Below are positions 55,893 through 64,000 of a stretch of DNA of 64,000 nt, piece after piece. The DNA is from Pyropia haitanensis (lineage: Eukaryota; Rhodophyta; Bangiophyceae; Bangiales; Bangiaceae). Position 1 is the stretch's first letter, and each line of letters starts with the position of its first letter. Under the pieces are notes generated by a model that did no database searches, was not told where the DNA came from, and was given only the letters and a program-made list of their open reading frames with translations. Made by a program: the position numbers and the translations under genes. The DNA is taken from positions 1,736,001 through 1,800,000 of the forward strand of contig SDUX01000004.1 in NCBI GenBank assembly GCA_008729055.1. The letters run 5' to 3'.

Positions 55893-56788
55893 TATCTCCT
55901 GACAGATACGTATGCGTGTGCCCTTCCTCCGGCGCTTGGCCGTCGGTCCCTTTGGCGCGTGTGCGTGCACACCGCACGCGTCGCGTGCCTCGGCAAGAAA
56001 GTGAGCCGACTGAAGTACTTTCGATGAAAGTCCATGGGCAGAAAGGGGCACCGCTTGTGTGTACTTTCAACACGTGGCTGAGGGGGCGTCATTCGCAAGC
56101 CGTCCCGACCGCCGTCGCGACCGCTCGCGCCGGGCGACGACGCGCGCGGTCTCTCGGTCCCGCGCGCGCCGGCCGGCAGCACGGCGTGCGGTGCAGCGCG
56201 CCCTCCCCCCGCGCGCGGTGCGGCGCGCGGCGGCCGCCGGCGGCGGCCGCCTGTGCGCGGCGGGGCGGCGGCGGTCAGCCACGCGGCGGGGGGGGCGCCC
56301 ATCGACACGGTCGGCGGTGGGCCGGCGGGCGGGGGGGGGAGGTGGGGGGGGGGAAGCGCGCCACAGATGGGCGGCGGGGTACGGTGAACGGCGGTGGCGG
56401 TGACGGGCGGCGGCGGCGGCGCGCCGCCGCCGCCGCGCCTGCCTGGGTGGGGGCGGCGTTGGGGCGCGCTTGGGAGGAGGGGCGGGGGGGGGGGGCGGCA
56501 GTGGGAGCGGCGCGGTGGCTGCCTACGACGCGACGGACGGCGGGGAGGGGGGAGGGGGCGTCGAGGGGGGGACGGCCGTGAGGCGTGGGCGCGGGAGCGA
56601 GCGGCTGGCGGCAGTGGAAGTGGGCGAGGCGGGGTCGGCGCTCAGACTGGGATGGGGGGGGGGGGAGGGGGGGGGGGGGGACGCCGCCGACGGCGGGCAC
56701 GGTGGCGAGCCGCGGCGCGCGTCCCCGTGGCCGCCAGCGTGCGCGCGGCCGCTCGCGGGCGGCGCCCACTTTTCTCTCCCCGCCGGCA

Positions 56789-56827
<39 letters not shown>

Positions 56828-57407
56828 TGGGCGCCGCCCCCCGACGCGCGCGTGGCGGGATGGCGGCCGGGGGAGGAGGGGGGGGGTGGGAGGGGATGGT
56901 GCCGCGCGGCGGGGCGGCCCGCCGCGGCCGCCGCGCCGCCCCCTGCCGCGCACGTGCGGTTCCGCGGCGGCGGCCGGGCGCTGCGAGGGGGTGGCGTCGG
57001 CAGGGGGGGGGGGGGGTAGGAGCAGGGTGTCGGCCCACCACACGCAGCCATCGGCACCCCCCCCCCCCTCCTCCGCGCCCCGCCTCCCGCCTGTGGCCCG
57101 CCTGTGGCTGCGCGAGGGGGGGGGGGGGGGGGGGAGACGAGACGAGCTGTGAGTGGGGGGAATGGGGCGAGCGGGGGGGGCGTGTCACCGTCGGTGTCCG
57201 ACGCGGGGAGCAGGGGGGGGGGGGCGGGGGGGGGGGGTGCGTGTCGCCGGTGGTGTCCGACGCGGGCGGGGGGGGGGGGGGGGAGGCGGCGCGACGAGCC
57301 CGCCCATGGCGGTGGCTGCGCGGCGGCGGCGTGCGGTGGAGCCCCCACCGCACGCTGCAGCGCCGGCGCTATTTTTCTTGTGCTGGGGGGGTGTCCGCGG
57401 GGGGGGG

Positions 57408-57414
57408 TATAAAG
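57408..57414 (+). promoter_or_regulatory. TATA box (TATAAAG)
   Basis: A clean TATAAAG sits in a G-rich context 244 bases before the ATG at 57658. A C/T-rich stretch between them would be the transcript leader. It is the clearest TATA-type promoter in the window. Confidence 0.55.
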
Positions 57415-57657
57415 GGGTGTCGCGGGCGACGCTGACTTGGAATGACCTGGCCGGCAACTCACCCGCACACTTGCACCGTCGTCCTGCCTCTTTGCTCTCA
57501 CTCTCGGACCTACTCTCCTCTTTTCCTCGACGCCCTCCCACCTTGCTCTGCCTCTCTCCTTCCCCCTCCCGTCCCCCCCACCCCCACCCTCTCTCCCACA
57601 CACCTGCCCCACTTCTCTTTCTTCCTTCCCTCCGCTCCCCCCCACCCCTTCATCGCC

Positions 57658-58053
57658 ATGGGTTTCTTCTTCCGCACCGCCGCCGTCGCTGCCATTGCCG
57701 CCGCCGCCGCCGTCGCGGCGGCCATCCTCCCCTCCGCCGCCGCCTCCATCGCCGCGTGCGCGTGCGTGGACGCCAACACGGCCGGCACGCCCGCGTGCGC
57801 CGCGTGCGCCACGTTTGACGCGTGCCAGGACGCGTGCTGCGACGCGTGCCCCGGCCCCGACCCGCTGTGCGCCGCGGCGGTCGTCAAGGTCGTCTGCCCG
57901 TGGTCGGACCGGGTGGGCGTCACCGCTGGTGCTGCCGCCGGTGACGCGGCGGCGGTGGGCACGTCGGCGCGGCAGTACTACTACCGCCCGACCGAGACGG
58001 TGCTGCCAACGCCGACGCCGACGCCGACGCCGACGCCAACGTACTACTATTAG
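57658..58053 (+). CDS. Small secreted Cys- and Tyr-rich protein, (PT)n tail
   Basis: I do not recognise this 131-residue protein. It has a signal peptide (MGFFFRTAAVAAIAAAAAVA, cleavage probably after the Ala-rich stretch near residue 35), then a compact domain with ten cysteines in about 50 residues (CAC, CAAC, CQDACCDAC, LC, VC). An Ala/Gly linker, a YYYRPTETVLP segment, five PT dipeptides and a terminal YYY end it. The disulfide-rich core suggests an extracellular protein. Pro/Thr repeats are common O-glycosylation sites and the two Tyr triplets could cross-link, as in cell-wall structural proteins; that is inference. It is a single exon with a TATA promoter, suggesting strong regulated expression. 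The (CCGACG)n DNA at 58010-58041 encodes the repeat and may vary in copy number. Confidence 0.75.
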   Translation: MGFFFRTAAVAAIAAAAAVAAAILPSAAASIAACACVDANTAGTPACAACATFDACQDACCDACPGPDPLCAAAVVKVVCPWSDRVGVTAGAAAGDAAAVGTSARQYYYRPTETVLPTPTPTPTPTPTYYY

Positions 58054-59700
58054 AGGTGCCGGCTGCGGGCGGGAACGGGTTTGTACAGGTTGGGCAACGG
58101 CCACGCTCATGTCCACCGCGGGGCCCAGGGGGGGGGGGGGGTACGGCGGCCCCCAGCGCGGGTGAGAGTGCGCCCCCTCTGTAGGGTTGAGACGGGGAGG
58201 GACGGTGACGGGTGGAAAGAGTGGCAACGTGGAGAGGCGAACGGGGTACCCCCCGCGGCCTCGAGCGCAAGCGAGCGGACACAGCGGCGGTTGGGCTACG
58301 GACGGGCGGGCCGACGCTGAGGCGGCCACGCCGCGGGTGGCCGTGTTGGTAGACGTGGTATCGGCGAGCGGAGCAGGTGGTGGTCGTAGGGGGAGGGCAC
58401 AGGCCAGCAGGGGATGCTGGCCCGTGCGTGTACTCGTAGTGGATAGGTTTCTTTTCTCCCCCGGCCGAGGCGGCGGGCACCGCCTGGTGTAGATATACGT
58501 CACCCCGGCCCGCAGCGGCCGAGGAGTGGCACGGTTTTGCGCCACACTCCACGACCACACACTGTCGCTATTCTACCGGCCCTGCTCCGACCACCCTCCC
58601 CCCCCCCCCCCCAACTTGTGACTCAGCGTATGGCCATTGCAGGGGGACGAGGGGGGGATACCGAGGTAGCCACCGTCCGCGTGGTTGCAGGGCGACCCCC
58701 CCCACCGGAAGTACTAGTCGGCCACAGTGAGGCCCGCCTGCAGCCCATTGGCGGCGCAAGGTGGTTCTTATTGGTGCCCCACGGGCGTCAGTACTGTCAA
58801 CTGCACTTGATGCGGGTTTGGGGAAGGAAAGAGGGGACGTTGGGTCGCCCAACTCGAGGAGTATCGGTACGGAGGATGACGTGGTCAGGGACAGACAGCA
58901 TAGCGTGTCACGATCGGCTCGTGTGTATCGCCTATGGTACTGGCTTCGGGGCCGACGAGAAATTCTGAACTAATCAATTCAACGAGAATGTCGTTACTGA
59001 CTCACACAAACTTCCCTACAAACGTGTTCCTCTATTTGGACTGATCCACAACGAATCGTCTTCGAGACTGCGTACACTTCAATATTGAGTACTGAAGTGA
59101 CGGCTGTATGCCACACTCCAATTTGGCTTCGGGTCCAATCAGTGCACATTACATTGATTCAAGGCAGTCGTGCGGGTGTAACGGCAGGTAGTTGCAGACG
59201 CCAGACGGACCCGCAACGTAGGCCGGACCTGCCCGAGGTCCGCCGGACCTGCCTGACCCGCCTGTGAGGCCCGCGTCCGTGAGCCATACAGCCAGGGATC
59301 AGTATGGATGCCCATGGGATGGACCCGTGCTCGGATACGTTGACGTACGCACGGGAGCAGCGCGCACCTTGCGCCGTCTGCTCTCACACCCACGTGCGTC
59401 ATGAACCGCGGGGGGGGAATTGTGCTGCCACCGCAAAAAAGGCGCCCGACGTATCTAGCCACGCTGCGAACCGCGCCGTTGCCCATCGGGCATGTCTGCG
59501 ATCCGTCGCCCGCCGACTCCTGTTCCCGCACCACGCCTCGTTGGCACACTTCGTACTCAAGAGCTCCTCACCGCCGCAGTGCCTCCGCGTCCCATCAACA
59601 GCTGTCGGTGATCCCAAGCAGAGTGTCTCGCAGACCCGCCGCCACCTCCCCCTCCCTCACAGCCTTCCCCCTACCACATTGCCCCCTCGGTTGCCTCCTC
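58054..59700. other. Intergenic region upstream of the LPMO gene
   Basis: The 1.6 kb include a short plus-strand ORF at 58537-58968 without recognisable homology and an AT-rich block at 58965-59170. The block contains a hairpin, CACTTCA at 59075-59081 with TGAAGTG at 59093-59099, and the CCAAT-type site at 59133. It probably holds the LPMO promoter. Confidence 0.45.
59133..59142 (+). promoter_or_regulatory. CCAAT-box candidate GTCCAATCAG
   Basis: The same 10-mer as at 29916-29925. It lies 560 bases upstream of the LPMO start codon in an AT-rich block. Confidence 0.3.
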
Positions 59701-61210
59701 ATGTCTCCCGGTCGCCGTCCTCGTGCCGCCCGCGCCGTCGCCGCCGTCGTCGTCGCCGCGGCGGCGGTGGCGACAGCGACGGCGCCCGCGCCCGCGGCGG
59801 CGCATGGCTGCCTCACCTCCCCCCGTGTGCGGGGCGCGCTGCCCGGCTTCCTTGGCGCGCCCAAGGTCGCTGACGGACCGCTCGATACCGACATCCACGG
59901 ACGGTCGGCGGGGGGCGTTGGCGCCGTCGCGGCGGGGCCGCCTACCGCCACTACGGGGTGGGCGCCGTTTGCACCTACCGCTGGTGGGCCGGTCCGCCGC
60001 GATCACGGCGTGTGTGGGGACGTGTGGAACGGGGCAAAGGACCACGAGCGTGGGGGCGTCTTTTACGGCGTGCCCGTCACGACAGCGGTGTGGCAGCAAG
60101 GCGGGCTCGTGGACCTCGAGTACCTGATCACCGCCCACCACAGGGGATACCTCGAGTTCAGGGTGTGCGACGTGGACAAGTGCGGTGGGGAGATCTCCCA
60201 CGACTGCTTTGAGACCGGCGCGTGCCAGACGCTCACCCGCGCAACGGCTGCCGAGGATGGGGGGTTGTGCGCCGGCGGGGATGTGCTGTCCCCCAGCGGC
60301 TTCCCTGAGTGTGGGCCCGTGCAGCCCGAGCACCCCACCCGCTGGTACGTGCCGTGCACCGTTGGCGGCCCAATGTGGCTGGGCGGTCGCCGCGGGGGGC
60401 TCCGCTTCCGCCTGCCGCCGTCCATGACTTGCGAGCACTGCGTGCTGCAGGCCTACTACGTCGGCTTTCAAAACTGCCTCACGGACGAGGGCGCCAAGAC
60501 GTACGCCTACCCCGCCACATGGAAGTCGTGGCTGGGGGGATGCGTCAACACGGAGGAGGCCATCTGCGACGGAGGTGTGCTCCCAGAAGAGTTTTGGGGC
60601 TGTTCGGTACGTCTCGATGCCCGCCCTGTCGTGTTTTCGTGCTATGTTGGGGTCCCACTTTGTATGAGCACGTCGAGCGTGTCTTCCCATGCGGGCACAG
60701 GGGCTGGGAAAGGGGGTTGGGGGGACGTGACAGGCCCCGCTCGTGCACAGCACTCACAAGCCCCCCTCTGCCGAGTGCCGCTGCGTTCCGCCTCGTGATT
60801 CCTCACTCGCCCTCACCCCATCCCCCCGACGACGCCACGACCACCCATAGGATGTCAAGATTGTGGCGGCCAACAGCACAGAGGCCCTCACCCAGCCCAT
60901 CTTTCACGATGGCCCCGGGGAGCAAGTGCCATCTTCAGGCGGCTCTCCGTCGCCGCCGCCACCGGCAGCGTCGCCCGTGAGCCCCCAGCCGCCCCCAGCG
61001 GCGACGCCGCCGCCAGTGGCTGTCTCGACGCCGTCGCCGCCGACGCCAGCGCCGGGCATGGTCCCGCAGCCGCAGGTTGCCCCCCCCAAGGGAGCGTGCA
61101 TGAAGTTGGGCTCCTGGTGTCACGTCAAAGGCGAAACGGTAGGAGCCTGCTGCACGGGTACCTGTACCCCGTACCGCGGCTCGCCACAGTTCTCCATGTG
61201 CCTGAACTGA
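59701..61210 (+). CDS. Secreted AA15-like lytic polysaccharide monooxygenase with C-terminal knottin-like module, two exons
   Basis: Exons 59701-60606 and 60851-61210 are joined by a GTACGT...CATAG intron in phase 0, giving 421 residues. An Arg/Ala signal peptide ends AAA just before HGCLTSPRVRG, so cleavage would expose His35 as the N-terminal residue, as copper LPMOs require. GVCGD, GGVFYG and LITAHHRGYLEFRVC follow; His147 is the likely second histidine of the copper brace. LPPSMTCEHCVLQAYY and, across the splice, WGCS-DVKIVAAN are characteristic of AA15 enzymes, which oxidatively cleave cellulose or chitin. A Pro/Ser/Thr linker leads to a final six-cysteine module (GACMKLGSWC ... CCTGTC ... 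CLN) with spacing C-x6-C-x9-CC-x3-C-x11-C, like an inhibitor cystine knot and perhaps carbohydrate-binding. It should act in the cell wall. The substrate cannot be read from sequence. Confidence 0.82.
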
Positions 61211-61668
61211 GCGTGGGTGAGAGCATGTTATAGAAAAAGTCACATGGTGGATCTTGTTGCTGGCGCAGCATGCAGCGTTGACTGTTGCCCAAGGTGTTGC
61301 GTCTCTGCGTGACGCAGCACACGCGCATTCTCCATTGGGTCCCCAGTCTGGTTTAGGAAGACAAGCGTCGAGTTACGGTTTGCTATCCTCTCCCTTTCGC
61401 TGCGTGCCTGCGCTTGTCCCTCCCGGATGGACAATGCCCACCTGGCGGACCGCGTCTCGATCTGACGGGGCAGACGGGGTGGAATGACAAAAAAGGAAGT
61501 ACCATTGGCACAGAACCATAGGCTGACATTGCACAGCAGACCAGAGGACTAGAGGCAAGAAAAAAAAAACTTGTTCCACGTCTCACATGGGAAACCACCC
61601 TGAACCCATCCATCAGGGTACAACAAACCTACGAGCAGCAACCTCCCGGCGCGACACAGCTTTGCCCC
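61211..61668. other. Convergent spacer between the LPMO gene and the phycobilisome linker
   Basis: These 460 bases of average composition contain an A-run at 61559-61570. No ORF is supported. They should hold both polyadenylation regions. Confidence 0.5.
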
Positions 61669-63895
61669 TTACGAAACGTTCATCTCCGAGCCGTCACCCG
61701 GGAAGCGGAGCTTGGCGTCGGCTGGTCCACCAAAGGCCGCGATCTTGCCGGCCGCAACGCCCGCCTTGCGCTCCTCCTCCATCTCCTTCATGAGCTGACC
61801 CGGCGTCGGGGTGTTGAGGTCAACCAGCGAGCGGGACGTGATCACGGTCACCGGCTTGGGCGCCACCTCTTCCTCCTCCAGCTCCTCCTCCTCCTCCGCC
61901 TCCGCCACCGCCTCCTCGGCAGCCTTGACCACTGGCCGAACAATGCCGCCGCCGACACGCACCGCCGCTGACGTCACTGCCACAGCGGTCGACGCCGCCG
62001 AGTTGGCCGCCGCCACCGCCGCCTCCAGCGGATCCACGTCCACCACCGGCGACAGAGAGCGAGCAGTCAACTCAGACGAAAGGACCGCCACCTTGCGCTC
62101 CAGGTCCACAATCAGCTGCGTAAGCGACTCGAGGCGCTTCTCCTTGACGCCCACGTCCGCGGCAGCGCGGCGCGTGCGGCCCTTGGAGGCCTCAACGCCC
62201 GACACGCCCCACTCACCAGCAGCGCCACCGGGCGCCACGTACTGACCGGAAAACGAGTTAACCGCGCCATTACCAAACGGCTTACCGTACAGGGGCGTCA
62301 GCTCCATGTCCGCCACCATGCTCTTGAAGGGAGACAGGAAGCTCTGCGACGACTTGAGGTTGTCCTTTGACTCCTCCAGCGCGAGGGACAGCTCCAGGGC
62401 CTTTGCCTTGGCCAACTCAAGCTCGTTGCGGTAGCGCTGCAGGCTCGCCTGCGGCAAGTCGTACTTGGCGCTCGGGTGCTCCGCGTTGGGGATCGGCGGC
62501 AGCCCGTCCGAAACCGAAAACGCGCTGGTCGGCGTGTTGCCAAGGAGCGGCCCCACCGAGGACGCGAGCGGGCTCGACTTGTCCGACGACGCCCACCCGC
62601 CCTCCAGCGTGCACATGCGGTTAAACGCGTTGATGGGGGCGTACGTGCCGCGGAAGCGCACAAACGGCACCACGTCATCCCCAAACACCTGCGCGTACTC
62701 CTCCGAATCAATGTACGAGTCAATGTCGGCATCGTAGCCGCTCGCGGCATAGGTGTTGGCGTGCGTCGCAAACTCCGCCTTGTCCAGGCACGCCCGCCCC
62801 AGCAGGTGCTTGTGGGTCAACTCGATGAAGCGGTTGTGCGAGACGTTCTCGAAAAAGCGCTTCTTGTACGTGTCGCTCTTGGCCAGGCCACGGACAAAGT
62901 CCTTGGCGCTGATGCGGCCGCAGCGGTAGTTGCTCTCCAGGGTGTACAGCTCCGCACGCTCCTCCTCCATCAGGTACGCATTGCCAAATACCTGGCGCAG
63001 GGCGCGGACCACCGTCGCGTCCTTCTCCTCGTTGCTGCTGCCACCTCTGTAGCACACAAACCGGGGCAGGCACAGGGCGCACAGGCAGAGTGAACGGGAA
63101 GGGCCAAGCAAACATAACAAGTGTCAGTAACCTCACTAGAGTATCCTGGCCGAGCACGAAACCCATGCAAGCCGCCGCAAACAGTACAAACGAGCAAAGA
63201 CCAGCGCCCGCACCCGCCCTCGAGCGCATCGGTAGCCGTCGCTACCCCGCCACCGCTCACTGACCGCACAGGTCCCAGTTTCCAGTACGCGCAATCCAAC
63301 AGACGAGCCCCGCATCCCCCCGTTGGTAGGCACGCGCCAACCGCCCCGCGACGAAAATCCCAAACTCGCCGCCCCAACGACCCCAGTGTCCCCCCCGCCC
63401 GCCCTCCACCGCCATCCCCAGCCGTCGCCACACCGCCTGATGGACCAGCGTCTCCAACGGTGCCGCCCCGCATGATGTCCTCCTAGGGTATACTCTCCCT
63501 CCGCCTCCCCCCCCCCCCCCATCCCTCCTCCCCGTCGCTCCCGCCCAACCCACCGCACGACCCCCCCTCCCACCCCCCCCCCCCGGGTCCCACACAAAAA
63601 CAAAACACACACGCAAAAAAAACAACAAAAAAACGGCGCACCCAACGTACGCAATGACCGCCGGGGGCGGCATAAACAGGGAGCGGCTGATCGTGTAGGG
63701 CTGCTGCGACAGCCGGTCGAGGCCGCCCGAGTAGGTGGTCGTCAGCGGCGCGGACGTGACCATCCGCAGCGGCGCGGGCGCCGCCGCCGCCGCCACCGAC
63801 GGCAGCGGCGGGCGGGTGCCGCCGACGCGCGGCGCCGCCGGCTCCCCCGTCGCCCGCAGGCCGAGGCCCGCGGCGGTCACAAACGCGGCCGCCAT
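61669..63895 (-). CDS. Nuclear-encoded phycobilisome linker polypeptide, plastid-targeted, two exons
   Basis: Exon 1 (63895-63651) and exon 2 (63046-61669) flank a 604-base intron with donor GTACGT and acceptor GCTACAG; the split codon gives Ala and the spliced protein has 540 residues. MAAAFVTAAGLGLRATGEP starts an Ala/Arg/Pro-rich plastid transit peptide, and mature sequence may begin near MVTSAPLTTTYSGG. Residues about 85-215 form a PBS linker domain (PF00427): RALRQVFGNAYLMEEERAEL, RISAKDFVRGLAKSDTYKKR, RFIELTHKHLLGRACLDKAE and DIDSYIDSEEYAQVFGDD. FNRMCTLEGGWASSDKS matches the segment after the domain in rod and rod-core linkers. A long extension follows, with a coiled-coil-like stretch (LESLTQLIVDLERKVAVLSS) and a Glu-rich region, absent from cyanobacterial linkers. 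It organises phycobiliprotein rods on the stromal thylakoid surface. Rod versus rod-core type is undecided. Confidence 0.93.
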
Positions 63896-64000
63896 GGCAG
63901 CAGCGGCAACAACCAACCACCCGCAGCGAGCACTGCTCCCGCGCCGACAAGGGGGGGGGGGGGAGGGGAGGAGGGGGGGAAGGACGTGGAAGGCGAGGGC

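Larger units (their letters stand above)
55487..57657. other. Intergenic region with promoter elements and G-runs
   Basis: An AT-rich promoter-like patch at 55850-55930 is followed by 1.3 kb of Gly/Arg/Pro-coding low complexity with many G-runs, in which no ORF has a domain. A TATA box at 57408 and a pyrimidine-rich leader at 57470-57655 belong to the gene at 57658. Confidence 0.5.

Noticed and set aside
58537..58968. 143-residue ORF before the LPMO gene
   Set aside because: It has no signal peptide or domain and an uneven composition; too weak to call.

Overview
The window looks like nuclear DNA of a bangiophyte red alga (Porphyra/Pyropia-like). The evidence is a nuclear phycobilisome linker gene with a plastid-type leader, a plastid homogentisate solanesyltransferase, very high GC with long G/C homopolymers and alanine-coding triplet repeats, few short introns, and genes separated by kilobases of sequence with no coding signal. 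No operons, CRISPR arrays, rRNA or tRNA genes were seen.

Layout: 0.7-4.6 kb holds a CysQ/HAL2-type PAP phosphatase (+) and mitochondrial EF-G (-). At 7-8 kb is a secreted S1 protease homologue whose catalytic His and Ser are both replaced. An AT-rich TTAACGA-repeat element lies at 11.0-11.6 kb. A GT11-like glycosyltransferase follows at 12.7-14.5 kb, a 2132-residue trithorax/MLL-type SET methyltransferase with many PHD fingers at 16.7-23.1 kb, and MRT4 (-) at 23.8-24.4 kb. A 4-kb Ala/Gly-rich, frame-broken hypothetical gene occupies 25.5-29.5 kb, the actin-disassembly factor AIP1/WDR1 31.1-33.0 kb, and an ABHD17-like hydrolase with a huge low-complexity tail 37.8-41.4 kb. Next are a two-exon DCC-family protein (-), HST (+) and NMD3 (-). 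A multi-exon eukaryotic fluoride exporter (FEX/CrcB) spans 47.6-49.9 kb, a three-exon unknown membrane protein (-) 51.0-52.4 kb, and a CBS-MgtE Mg2+ transporter (-) 53.6-55.5 kb. The right end has a tiny secreted Cys/Tyr-rich protein (57.7 kb), a secreted AA15-like polysaccharide monooxygenase with a knottin-like tail (59.7-61.2 kb) and a phycobilisome linker (-, 61.7-63.9 kb).

Functionally the genes serve separate compartments: plastid (PBS linker, HST), mitochondrion (EF-G), ribosome biogenesis (MRT4, NMD3), chromatin (SET/PHD protein), cytoskeleton (AIP1), ion transport (FEX, MgtE) and the extracellular matrix (LPMO, Cys/Tyr protein, dead protease). Many reading frames break exactly at long C or G runs. 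In six genes (EF-G, HST, DCC, MgtE, ABHD17-like and the three-exon unknown) adding one base per run restores a length divisible by three, so collapsed homopolymers in the assembly are the likeliest cause rather than pseudogenes.
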